From the NCBI RefSeq assembly GCF_047159865.1, contig NZ_AP038804.1, positions 1,364,001-1,428,000 of the forward strand: a DNA stretch of 64,000 bases, in the 5' to 3' direction. Below, one piece after another: positions 46,749-55,522 of this stretch (position 1 is the first letter of the stretch; the number at the start of each line of letters is the position of its first letter). The position numbers were made by a program, and so were the translations under genes. The DNA comes from JAIOSF01 sp047159865 (lineage in GTDB: Bacteria > Campylobacterota > Campylobacteria > Campylobacterales > Arcobacteraceae). The notes beneath the pieces were generated by a model. That model had not been told where the DNA came from. It searched no databases and saw only the letters and a program-made list of their open reading frames with translations.

Positions 46749-47636
46749 ATGAAAGGTATAGTTTTAGCAGGAGGATCAGGCACACGGTTGTATCCTATAA
46801 CAAGAGGAATAAGTAAGCAATTAGTCCCAATATATGATAAACCTATGATTTATTATCCTCTTTCTGTATTAATGTTGGCAGGAATTAAAGATATTCTTAT
46901 TATATCTACCCCTTATGATTTACCAAGATTTGAAGAGCTGTTAGGTAATGGAGAAGAATTAGGTATAAATATATCGTATGAAGTTCAGCCTTCGCCAGAT
47001 GGTCTTGCACAGTCATTTATTATTGGAGAAAATTTTATTGGTAATGATGATGTTTGTTTGATACTTGGTGATAATATTTTTTATGGTCAAGGATTTTCTA
47101 ATTTATTAAAAGAAAGTATTGATACAGTTAAAAAATATAATAAATCAGTAGTATTTGGTTATCAAGTAAATGATCCACAACGATATGGAGTAGTTGAATT
47201 TGATGAATATAAAAATGTACTAAGTATAGAAGAAAAGCCCGAAAATCCAAAAAGTGATTATGCTTTGGTTGGACTATATTTCTTTACTAAAGAAGTTGTA
47301 CAAATAGCAAAAGATGTTAAACCATCCAATCGTGGTGAGCTTGAGATCACATCAGTAATGGAAGAATATTTAAATCAAGATAGGTTAAATGTTGAGTTAT
47401 TTGGTAGGGGATTTGCATGGTTAGATACAGGTACGCACGAGTCACTACTTGAAGCTAGTAATTTTATAGAAGTTATTGAAAAAAGACAAAGTTTAAAAAT
47501 CGCTTGTTTAGAAGAGATAGCTTATGAGATGGGATATATTTCAAAAGAAGAACTTCTTGTTTTGGCAGAACCATTGAAAAAAAACAAATATGGACAATAC
47601 CTTATTAGTAGAGCAAAAAAAGGAAGAAAATTTTAA
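46749..47636 (+). CDS. rfbA: Glucose-1-phosphate thymidylyltransferase
   Basis: 295 aa, converting glucose 1-phosphate and dTTP to dTDP-glucose, the entry to 6-deoxysugar synthesis. Motifs: LAGGSGTRLYPITRGISKQL, YDKPMIYYPLS, LILGDNIFYGQGF and EEKPENPKSDYALVGLYF. It begins on the base after manC and its last base is the first of rfbC (TAATG). The order rfbA-rfbC-rfbB is kept but rfbD is missing. Confidence 0.95.
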   Translation: MKGIVLAGGSGTRLYPITRGISKQLVPIYDKPMIYYPLSVLMLAGIKDILIISTPYDLPRFEELLGNGEELGINISYEVQPSPDGLAQSFIIGENFIGNDDVCLILGDNIFYGQGFSNLLKESIDTVKKYNKSVVFGYQVNDPQRYGVVEFDEYKNVLSIEEKPENPKSDYALVGLYFFTKEVVQIAKDVKPSNRGELEITSVMEEYLNQDRLNVELFGRGFAWLDTGTHESLLEASNFIEVIEKRQSLKIACLEEIAYEMGYISKEELLVLAEPLKKNKYGQYLISRAKKGRKF

Positions 47637-48211
47637 TGAAGTTTACACGAACGGATATTTCAGATGTAGTTATTTGTGAACCTATAATACATGGAGATAG
47701 TAGGGGATACTTTGTAGAAACTTTTAGGCAAGATAAACTTGAAGAGTTTCTAGGATACAAAATGGATTTTTGTCAAGATAATGAATCTAAATCTTCTAAA
47801 GGGGTTTTAAGAGGGTTGCATTATCAATTAGCACCTGCAGCACAAACAAAACTTGTAAGAGTGATACAAGGTAGTGTCTTAGATGTGGCTGTTGATATTA
47901 GAAAAAATTCTCCTACTTTTGGACAACATGTAGCTGTAAAGCTTACAAGTGACAATAAAAAACAACTATTAGTTCCTAGAGGTTTTGCTCATGGCTTTGT
48001 AGTCCTTGAAGATGATACAACTTTTGCATATAAAGTAGATAACTACTATAGCCCACAAAATGATAGAGGGATTGCTTCTGATGATATTGATCTAAATATT
48101 GATTGGATTTTAAACAAAGATGAATTAAATCTATCTGATAAAGACAAAGTACAGCCATTACTAAAAGATACAAATGATTTATTTGAATATGGAGTCGATT
48201 TATATGAATAA
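47636..48211 (+). CDS. rfbC: dTDP-4-dehydrorhamnose 3,5-epimerase
   Basis: 191 aa cupin-fold enzyme. HGDSRGYFVETFRQD, the core GVLRGLHYQLAPAAQTKLV with catalytic His, and VPRGFAHGFVVLED are intact, which makes it a true RmlC rather than a 3,4-ketoisomerase of the FdtA/QdtA type. It would yield dTDP-4-keto-L-rhamnose from the RmlB product. It overlaps rfbB by 8 bases. Confidence 0.93.
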   Translation: MKFTRTDISDVVICEPIIHGDSRGYFVETFRQDKLEEFLGYKMDFCQDNESKSSKGVLRGLHYQLAPAAQTKLVRVIQGSVLDVAVDIRKNSPTFGQHVAVKLTSDNKKQLLVPRGFAHGFVVLEDDTTFAYKVDNYYSPQNDRGIASDDIDLNIDWILNKDELNLSDKDKVQPLLKDTNDLFEYGVDLYE

Positions 48212-49247
48212 TATTTTACTTACAGGCTGTGCAGGATTTATAGGGAGTAATTTTGTACCATATTTTTTAGAAAAATATGAAAACTACAATATAGTAAACC
48301 TAGACATACTAACTTATGCTGGAGATTTAGAAAACCTAAAAGAGTGCGAATCAAATCCTAGATATAGGTTTATCAAAGGCGATATTTGTAATCGTGAATT
48401 AGTTGAGTTTATATTTAAAGAGTATGACATACAAGGTGTTGTTCACTTTGCAGCTGAAAGCCATGTAGATAACAGTATCAAAAACCCTGGAATATTTGTA
48501 GAAACAAATGTAAATGGTACATTTACACTTTTAGATGTAGCAAGAGCATACTGGATGGAGAAACCATTTAGTTATAAAGCTAATTACGAAGATTGTAGAT
48601 TTCATCATATTTCAACTGATGAAGTATATGGTACATTAAATGAAACAGATTTATTTACTGAATCAACTCCTTATGCACCTAACTCTCCATATAGTGCGTC
48701 TAAAGCTTCTAGTGATATGATAGTAAGATCTTATCGAGAAACATATGGAATGAACACGGTTATAACAAACTGTTCAAATAACTATGGACCTAAACAACAT
48801 GATGAAAAACTCATACCTACTATTATCAGAAAAGCATTAACTTGTGAAGTAATTCCCATTTATGGAGATGGTAAAAATATCAGAGATTGGCTTTATGTAT
48901 TAGATCATTGTAAAGGGATAGATTTAGTTTATCATGACGGAATAGCTGGAGAAACATATAACATAGGTGGAAGAAATGAAAGAGACAATAACTATATAGC
49001 AAATAAAATATGTGAAATACTAGATGAAGTAAAACCTATGAGTTATCAAAACTCTTCTTTACAATTAACTTCTTATAAAGAATTGATAACATATGTAGAG
49101 GATAGAGCTGGTCATGATAGAAGATATGCAATAGATGCTTCAAAGCTAGAAAATAAACTTGGATGGAAAGCTGAAGAGAATTTTGAAAGTGGGATTTTAA
49201 AAACTATTAATTGGTATATAGAAAAATATAAAAAGGAAAATATATAA
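48204..49247 (+). CDS. rfbB: dTDP-glucose 4,6-dehydratase
   Basis: 347 aa SDR enzyme making dTDP-4-keto-6-deoxyglucose. Motifs: ILLTGCAGFIGSNFVPYFL, VVHFAAESHVDNSI, HISTDEVYGTL, YSASKASSDM (YxxxK) and NNYGPKQ(H). I use ATG 48204, which has ggag 9 bases upstream; an in-frame ATG at 48174 would add ten residues inside rfbC. The aminotransferase gene follows 1 base later, suggesting that the keto-sugar is aminated. Confidence 0.93.
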   Translation: MNNILLTGCAGFIGSNFVPYFLEKYENYNIVNLDILTYAGDLENLKECESNPRYRFIKGDICNRELVEFIFKEYDIQGVVHFAAESHVDNSIKNPGIFVETNVNGTFTLLDVARAYWMEKPFSYKANYEDCRFHHISTDEVYGTLNETDLFTESTPYAPNSPYSASKASSDMIVRSYRETYGMNTVITNCSNNYGPKQHDEKLIPTIIRKALTCEVIPIYGDGKNIRDWLYVLDHCKGIDLVYHDGIAGETYNIGGRNERDNNYIANKICEILDEVKPMSYQNSSLQLTSYKELITYVEDRAGHDRRYAIDASKLENKLGWKAEENFESGILKTINWYIEKYKKENI

Positions 49248-49248
49248 A

Positions 49249-50358
49249 ATGAAAAAAATACAAGTATTAAAACCACATTATAGAATAAATGAGTGTTTAG
49301 AACAAATGAAAGAGTGTCTTGATATTGGATGGACTGGCATGGGATTTAAAACTGTAGAGTTTGAAGATGCTTGGAAAGAATATACAGGACTTTCAAATGC
49401 TCACTTTATAAATAGTGCTACATCTGGACTACATATGGCTGTAAAACTTTTAAAAGAAGAATATAAGTGGCAAGATGGTGATGAGATTATATCTACATCA
49501 TTTACTTTTGTATCAACAAACCATGCCATTAAATATGAAAATTTAACTCCTGTTTTTGCTGATATTGATGAATCATTATGTTTGAATCCTCAAGAAGTTA
49601 AAAGTAAAATTACAAATAAAACAAAAGCGATTATGTTTGTAGGTTTGGGTGGAAATAGTGCAAATCTATTAGAAATTATAAAAATAGCAAGAGATAATAA
49701 TTTGAAAATTATATTAGATGCTGCACATATGGCAGGAAGTAAAATAGATAGTCGTCATGTTGGTTTTGATGTGGATGTTACTGTGTTTTCATTTCAGGCA
49801 GTTAAAAATCTTCCAACTGCTGATGGTGGTATGATATGCTTTAATGATGACACTTTAGATAAAAAAGCGAGACAGTTAAGTTGGCTAGGGATAAATAAAG
49901 ATACTTTCCAAAGATCAAATCAAGGGTCTTATAAGTGGGACTATAATGTAGCAGAAGTAGGCTATAAGTATCATGGTAATTCAATCATGGCTTCGCTTGG
50001 ACTGGTAGCATTAAAGTATCTAGATGAAGATAATAACTATAGAAAAAAAATAGCAGATGAATATATCAAAAATCTTGATGGAAAGATACAGTATATAAAA
50101 CACAATGATGGAACTTCAAGACATGTATTTCAAGTGCTAGTAGAAAATAGAGAAGAAGTTATAGAGTTTCTTACACAAAATGGTATTTTCCCAGGTGTAC
50201 ACTATAGAGATAATATGGAATATCCGCCATATAAAGGGGAACTACTTAAAAATGTGCAGTACTATTCAAATAGAATATTAAGTTTACCACTTCATCTTGA
50301 GATGAATATGGATGATGTAAAGTTTATATCTGAAAAATTAATAGAAGTATCAAGGTAA
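49249..50358 (+). CDS. DegT/DnrJ/EryC1-type sugar aminotransferase
   Basis: 369 aa PLP enzyme of the sugar-aminotransferase group. The PLP-binding lysine is in SFQAVKNLPTADGG. Other marks are FINSATSGLHMA near the N-terminus, IISTSFTFVSTNHAI, LDAAHMAGSK and the C-terminal HYRDNMEYPPY. It directly follows rfbACB, which has no rfbD reductase, so it probably aminates a dTDP-4-keto-6-deoxysugar, giving a 4-amino-4,6-dideoxyhexose. Whether the substrate is the RmlB or the RmlC product, and the final configuration, cannot be read. No N-acyltransferase is seen nearby. Confidence 0.85.
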   Translation: MKKIQVLKPHYRINECLEQMKECLDIGWTGMGFKTVEFEDAWKEYTGLSNAHFINSATSGLHMAVKLLKEEYKWQDGDEIISTSFTFVSTNHAIKYENLTPVFADIDESLCLNPQEVKSKITNKTKAIMFVGLGGNSANLLEIIKIARDNNLKIILDAAHMAGSKIDSRHVGFDVDVTVFSFQAVKNLPTADGGMICFNDDTLDKKARQLSWLGINKDTFQRSNQGSYKWDYNVAEVGYKYHGNSIMASLGLVALKYLDEDNNYRKKIADEYIKNLDGKIQYIKHNDGTSRHVFQVLVENREEVIEFLTQNGIFPGVHYRDNMEYPPYKGELLKNVQYYSNRILSLPLHLEMNMDDVKFISEKLIEVSR

Positions 50359-50362
50359 AAGA

Positions 50363-51631
50363 TTGATAACAAAAGCAAAACAACTAGGTAAGTCAAAGTT
50401 TGTAAAAGATGTAGGTAAAACTACATCTGCAAAGATTATAACAGTACTTATAGGTTTTGCTTTAAAGATTATTATAGTTAGATTATTAACAAAAGAAGAT
50501 TTTGGACTTATAGCTGTTTTAACTTCTCTTAGTACTTACTTTAGTATGATGGCAGATTTTTCAACTCATGGTATTACTCAAAGAAATATAGTAAAAGAGA
50601 AAGATAACTATAAAGAGCATTATCATATTTATGTAAATACAAAGCTTATTACACTTAGTGTAAGTGTCTTTTTATTTACTATAACAGCATATATATTAGG
50701 ATATTTTGAACATAAAGTTATCATGACTATTATAATAGTAAATATGATATTCGGAGTATTATCTGCACTTCCAAAAGTATTAATGGAATCTTTTGAACAG
50801 TTTGGAATATACTCTAAAATCATGATATATGTAGCTGTAATAAATTTAGTGCTTCAATCATCTTTTGTGTATATGTTTCAAACAGTAGAATCACTTTTTA
50901 TAGCACTCTTTTTTACAGCTCTTAGTAGTATGTATCTATACTATAAGTTTGTAGGGATAGATTTTAAAGTGGTTTATAGCTTTCAAAGTGTAAAGTGGAT
51001 AAAAATAAAAGAACTTTTAAAAGATGCTTTTCCTCTTTTTATGGGTAGTTTTTTTTATTTACTTTATTATCGTATAGATACTATTATGATAGAAAAGATG
51101 GTAGGACTTGAAGCTGCTGCTGAGTATAGTCTAGGGTTTTCTATGGCTGATCAAGTATTAGAAATATTGTGGGTACAATTTATAATAGTGTTTTATCCTA
51201 AAATGATAAAAATGTATCAAGAATCTAAAGAACTATTATTTAGAAGACTGAAACAAGTAAGTTTTATTTTATTATTAGTTTATAGTATATTATTTATTAT
51301 CTCATACATTATAGGTGAGTATATGTTTGGATTAGTTTTTGGAGAACAATATATTTATTCTGGATATATTTTCACATGGATTATAGTGGGTATGTTTTTT
51401 ACAGCTTTATTTTCATTATATTATAGAGTTTTAGTAATTGCAAATAAACAAACAGTTTATTTATATCTGATGATGTTTGGAGCAATAACTAATTTTTTAT
51501 TGAATTTGTATTTAATAGATATTTATGGAAGTTTTGGGGCTGTGTTAACAACATTGTTTATAAATATTATAATAGCTTTAGTTGCTATTGTATTGGCTAA
51601 TAAGGAGCTGAAAAGTGCAAAAAATAATTAA
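50363..51631 (+). CDS. Wzx-type polysaccharide flippase
   Basis: 422 aa with about twelve predicted transmembrane segments and a low-similarity N-terminal KDVGKTTSAKIITVLIGFALK, of the oligosaccharide-flippase (MOP) type. It would move undecaprenyl-linked repeat units across the inner membrane. The start is TTG at 50363 with aaggt about 7 bases upstream. Its 3' end overlaps the next gene by 17 bases. The presence of a Wzy-type protein later in the operon supports a Wzx/Wzy pathway. Confidence 0.8.
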   Translation: MITKAKQLGKSKFVKDVGKTTSAKIITVLIGFALKIIIVRLLTKEDFGLIAVLTSLSTYFSMMADFSTHGITQRNIVKEKDNYKEHYHIYVNTKLITLSVSVFLFTITAYILGYFEHKVIMTIIIVNMIFGVLSALPKVLMESFEQFGIYSKIMIYVAVINLVLQSSFVYMFQTVESLFIALFFTALSSMYLYYKFVGIDFKVVYSFQSVKWIKIKELLKDAFPLFMGSFFYLLYYRIDTIMIEKMVGLEAAAEYSLGFSMADQVLEILWVQFIIVFYPKMIKMYQESKELLFRRLKQVSFILLLVYSILFIISYIIGEYMFGLVFGEQYIYSGYIFTWIIVGMFFTALFSLYYRVLVIANKQTVYLYLMMFGAITNFLLNLYLIDIYGSFGAVLTTLFINIIIALVAIVLANKELKSAKNN

Positions 51632-53363
51632 TTATAGAATTTCTATTTATTATTCAACAGTATTTATAGCAATTATTTTTGCACTATTGTCATTGTTTCT
51701 TACAAGTCAAATGATAGAATTAGATATAGGTTTTTTTAAACAAATGATTGTATTTGTAATAAGTTTCATATATATATATGGGATATTGTTAATAATGCAA
51801 AAATTTATAAACACAAAACTTTATGTTTTAGTTATATCAATTTTTTTAGTTTATTATTTAGTTTATGCATATATTTATACTCTTTTTGGATTTACTTTAG
51901 GAATAGATTATATAAATGTACTAGTTATTAATGGTTTAGATAATTTTATTGAAACAAGTGGATTAGACAAAGTACAATTAGAGGAGTCTGCTTATATTTT
52001 ACTAGGGACAGTATTAGTTACATATATTGTTTTATATTATATAAATACAAAAACAGCTAATTTTAAAAAAAGTGTTAAGTTTGTTTATTTATTTGTATTT
52101 TTTAGTGTTTTCCTACTTGCCGATCAAATATATGCATATAAAAAAGTAAAAGATACTCCAAATAGTATCTATAGTATATTAAGTGATTCAATTATTTATA
52201 GACCTAGTTATTCAAGTTCTGATTTTTATTATAATGTAAAAGAAGAAAAGTTTGATAATAGTAAAGAACTTCAAGTATTAATCAACAATGAAAAACTACC
52301 TAATATTATTTTGATTATGGCAGAAAGTTTAAGATCTGATATGTATAAAAATATGAACTATCTATCAAAGCAAAATGGGACATACTTTAAAAATAATTAC
52401 TCTACAAGCAATGGAACATATTTTGGTTTATTTTCAACACTTTATGGACTATATCCAAATTATTACTGGCAAACTATAAATGACACTAAACCTACTCTAA
52501 TAAGTATGGCTTCACAGCTAAATTATGAAAAATATTTTTATAGCTCTGATAAGTTAAGTTATGGTGAGTTAGATAAATGGATAAAGAAAAAAGATTTTGA
52601 TAGTTTTAATATTATTAGAAATGGTGAAATGTATCAAAGGGATCAAACAATAGTTAGCAACATTCAAAAAGATTTGATAGAAAATGATAAGTCAAAATTT
52701 TTTTTAATTACTACAAATACTACACATTTTGATTATTCATTTGATGAAAATTTAGTGAAGAATCCAATAGTACCATACTACAAAGACAAAATTGATTATT
52801 TTGATCCAAATTTAAAAGAAAAAGCTAAAAATATATTTAATAGATATCAAAACAGTGTTAAGAATTTGGATATCTATTTAAAACAGTTAATTGAGACTTT
52901 AAAAGAGACTAATCAATGGGAAAATACTATATTTATAGTTTTTGGAGATCATGGTGAAGAATTTTTTGAAACAGGTAAATATACTCATGCGTCAGCATTA
53001 AACACATATCAATTAAATAGTTTCTTATGGATTCATTTACCTTCAGATAATAAGGCTTTAACTAATAAGAAAACTACAAGTTTAGTGGACATTCCTATGA
53101 CATTAATAAGTTATTTGAAAAATAATAACAACATAAAAGTTGACAATATTAGCGAATATAGTGGTTATGATATTTTGGACACTAATTATAAAGGTAGACC
53201 TATCGCTTCTTTTTATATAAATCCAAAAGCAAAAAGTACTGATGGCTTTTTTTCTGTTTCAAAAGATGAAAAAGTGTTTATGGGCTCAAAAGTTGGACTA
53301 GATGATAATCAAATAAAATTAATAGATGAATTAAGAATAAATAAGGAGTTAGATTTTGAATAA
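51615..53363 (+). CDS. Membrane sulfatase-fold phosphotransferase (LtaS/OpgB-like)
   Basis: 582 aa. Five transmembrane segments in residues 1-172 precede a periplasmic alkaline-phosphatase-superfamily domain. Catalytic features are E237 in IILIMAESLR, the nucleophile-like T268 in SNGTYFGLFSTLYG, H371, D445-H446 in FGDHGEEFFE and H458. The order matches phosphoglycerol or phosphoethanolamine transferases that take the head group from a phospholipid. The start is GTG 51615 with aaggag 7 bases upstream. It is followed by a GDPD-like gene and dgkA, which recycles diacylglycerol; this suggests phosphatidylglycerol as donor and a phosphoglycerol decoration of the glycan. A phosphoethanolamine donor remains possible. 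Confidence 0.75.
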   Translation: MQKIINYRISIYYSTVFIAIIFALLSLFLTSQMIELDIGFFKQMIVFVISFIYIYGILLIMQKFINTKLYVLVISIFLVYYLVYAYIYTLFGFTLGIDYINVLVINGLDNFIETSGLDKVQLEESAYILLGTVLVTYIVLYYINTKTANFKKSVKFVYLFVFFSVFLLADQIYAYKKVKDTPNSIYSILSDSIIYRPSYSSSDFYYNVKEEKFDNSKELQVLINNEKLPNIILIMAESLRSDMYKNMNYLSKQNGTYFKNNYSTSNGTYFGLFSTLYGLYPNYYWQTINDTKPTLISMASQLNYEKYFYSSDKLSYGELDKWIKKKDFDSFNIIRNGEMYQRDQTIVSNIQKDLIENDKSKFFLITTNTTHFDYSFDENLVKNPIVPYYKDKIDYFDPNLKEKAKNIFNRYQNSVKNLDIYLKQLIETLKETNQWENTIFIVFGDHGEEFFETGKYTHASALNTYQLNSFLWIHLPSDNKALTNKKTTSLVDIPMTLISYLKNNNNIKVDNISEYSGYDILDTNYKGRPIASFYINPKAKSTDGFFSVSKDEKVFMGSKVGLDDNQIKLIDELRINKELDFE

Positions 53364-54090
53364 ACTATTAAAGATATTCTTATCAATGATGTTATTAGGA
53401 GTAGTAAGTATTTTAAGTCTAAATATTTATTTTTATTTTATTGATTATAATAGTATTATTAAGACAAAAAGTAAAATATGGGCACACCGAACCAACTCCA
53501 TAGATAGTATAGAAAAAGCTATTTTAAAGGAAGTGGGAGGTGTAGAAATAGATATTTTTTATTCTGAACAGTATAATAGATTTGTGATTACAAGAAATAA
53601 TAAGGATACATTAAAAGAAGATAATTTAGTACTAGAAGATGTATTAAAAAGATTTTCAAATGAAGATACTTATTTTTGGCTGGATTTTCATAGATTAGAA
53701 TTTTTAAGTATAGATGAACAACAAAAAGCTTTTGAAAAATTAGTATTTTTATCTGATAAATACAATATAAAGAATAAGATTGTTTTAGAATCTCAAAGTT
53801 CAAGGCATTTAAAAAGATATACTAAGAATGGCTTTTTTACAATTTCACTTTATTCATTTGGAGATAATGAGAGTAGTTTAAAAAAATTATATAGAGAGTA
53901 CAGATTTAAAATATCTTATGTATTAAATCAAAACTTTTCAGGTTTTTCTGTAGATCAAAATCAGTATGGACAGTTATTTGATAAGTTTACAAATATTCCT
54001 GTATTTATTTTTACAGTTAATGATACTAAGAAAATAGAAAAATATAAAAGATTAGATAATATAAAAGTAATTTTGACGGATAAATATTAG
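53356..54090 (+). CDS. Membrane-anchored GDPD-like protein, incomplete catalytic motif
   Basis: 244 aa with an N-terminal membrane anchor (6-29) and a TIM-barrel-like GDPD core. WAHRTNS contains the first HR (44-45), and GGVEIDIF supplies E64 and D66. The second catalytic His of the family (HD motif) is replaced by RN in FVITRNN. The end ILTDKY matches the closing TD(Y/K) of the family. It may bind or cut glycerophosphodiesters such as the decoration made by the preceding gene, or be inactive. The start is TTG 53356 (aaggag 7 bases before); its 5' end overlaps the previous gene, and dgkA begins on the base after its stop. Confidence 0.65.
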   Translation: MNKLLKIFLSMMLLGVVSILSLNIYFYFIDYNSIIKTKSKIWAHRTNSIDSIEKAILKEVGGVEIDIFYSEQYNRFVITRNNKDTLKEDNLVLEDVLKRFSNEDTYFWLDFHRLEFLSIDEQQKAFEKLVFLSDKYNIKNKIVLESQSSRHLKRYTKNGFFTISLYSFGDNESSLKKLYREYRFKISYVLNQNFSGFSVDQNQYGQLFDKFTNIPVFIFTVNDTKKIEKYKRLDNIKVILTDKY

Positions 54091-54456
54091 ATGAAGAATA
54101 GTCCTAAATATAACTTATTTAAAAATACAAAATATGCAATTGATGGCTTCTTGATTGCTTTAAAAACAGAATCATCCTTTAAATTGGAGTTATTTTTATT
54201 TGCAATTACTTTAATTGTTTTATGGTTTTTAGATTTAAATACAAATTTAAACTTCATAATTATAGTAGCATCTTTACTAGTTCTTTTAATAGAATTAATA
54301 AATAGTGCTATAGAAACAGTAGTGGATATGATAACAGTTAAATACAATAAACTTGCTAAAAAAGCTAAAGATATAGGTTCTGCTGCTGTTATGATAAGCA
54401 TATCTATATATGTAATGAGTTGGTTATTTGTTATTTGGAGTATTTATGAAAAATAA
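54091..54456 (+). CDS. dgkA: Diacylglycerol kinase
   Basis: 121 aa trimeric membrane enzyme phosphorylating diacylglycerol to phosphatidic acid. Three membrane helices are visible and the signatures ELINSAIETVVD and AKKAKDIGSAAV are intact. Its location within the glycan operon, right after the phosphotransferase and GDPD genes, indicates that it recycles diacylglycerol released by phospholipid head-group transfer, as E. coli DgkA does for membrane-derived oligosaccharide synthesis. The next gene starts within its last 11 bases. Confidence 0.93.
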   Translation: MKNSPKYNLFKNTKYAIDGFLIALKTESSFKLELFLFAITLIVLWFLDLNTNLNFIIIVASLLVLLIELINSAIETVVDMITVKYNKLAKKAKDIGSAAVMISISIYVMSWLFVIWSIYEK

Positions 54457-55522
54457 AATACTAATAATTCATTATGAGTTTTATAAAAATTATCTCAATA
54501 AAAATATTGGGTACTTTATTGATAGTGCTATATCAAAAGGATACGAAGTTGATTTTTTAACTTTGTCTTCAAATATTCACGAAAATCTAAAAAAAGATAA
54601 TTTTAAAATCATACCCATAGATGAAAATCATATGGAGTCAATTAATTTATATTTATATATATTTAAAAATAGAAGTATATATAAATATGTTTGGATATAT
54701 CCATCATATAAATATATAAATTTTTTACTGTTATTTCTTAGGATATTAGATGTAAAACCAATAATTAAAACTGATAGTATGATAATAAAAAAATATACTA
54801 GATTCTCACCTTATTGGATAAGACAGCAAGTAAAAAAGAAACTTACTTCTTTGTTAGCATATAAAATTATTGTAGAAAATAAAAAACTTTTAGATTTTTA
54901 TTCAACTAAAAAAACTTTACAGTATAGTCTAGGATTACCTCAAAAAAATTTGGATATTATTAAAGAATTAAGTACCAATATAAAAAAAGAAAAGACAATT
55001 TTATATATAGGTAGAATAAATCATGCAAAGGGACTTGATAGACTTATTGAAGTATTTGAAAGATTAATAATGAGTAGAAAAATAAATAACGAATTTAATC
55101 TTAAAATAGTTGGAAAAGTTGTTGAACAAGAATATTACAATAATCTTTTTAAAAAAGTTCAAGAAAGTGATATTTTAAAAACAAGAGTATCTTTTCAAAA
55201 TGAGAGAAATGGGAAAGACTATTATAAAGAAATATTAAAAGCTTCTCTAGTGGTACTCCCTACTAGAAATGAAGGTTTACCAAATATATTGGCTGATTGT
55301 TATTTTTGTAAAACTTTATTTTTAACAACTAAAGGTGCTAAGGCTAGTGACATTATTCTTGATAATAAATTATTTTGTGAGAATGATGAGGATTCTTTAT
55401 ACAAGTGTATAGAAAATGTTTTAAATAGTTTAGATAATTATTATGCTAATTATTATAGTCACTATAATGGTAAATATTTTGTAGAAGCGAATAGTTTTTT
55501 TGAGGAATTTTTAAATGATTAA
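54446..55522 (+). CDS. Glycosyltransferase (GT4-like)
   Basis: 358 aa, GT-B fold. The N-terminus (KNKILIIHYEFYKNYLNKNIGYF) lacks the usual glycine-rich start, and the C-terminal half shows ILYIGRINHAKGLDRLIEVFERL (cited by its GRINHAKGLD core) and PTRNEGLPNILADC, the donor-binding E-x7-E-like part of GT4 enzymes. It probably adds one sugar to the repeat unit on the cytoplasmic side. I chose ATG 54446 with ggag 5 bases upstream over the TTG at 54428. The sugar is unknown. Confidence 0.75.
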   Translation: MKNKILIIHYEFYKNYLNKNIGYFIDSAISKGYEVDFLTLSSNIHENLKKDNFKIIPIDENHMESINLYLYIFKNRSIYKYVWIYPSYKYINFLLLFLRILDVKPIIKTDSMIIKKYTRFSPYWIRQQVKKKLTSLLAYKIIVENKKLLDFYSTKKTLQYSLGLPQKNLDIIKELSTNIKKEKTILYIGRINHAKGLDRLIEVFERLIMSRKINNEFNLKIVGKVVEQEYYNNLFKKVQESDILKTRVSFQNERNGKDYYKEILKASLVVLPTRNEGLPNILADCYFCKTLFLTTKGAKASDIILDNKLFCENDEDSLYKCIENVLNSLDNYYANYYSHYNGKYFVEANSFFEEFLND

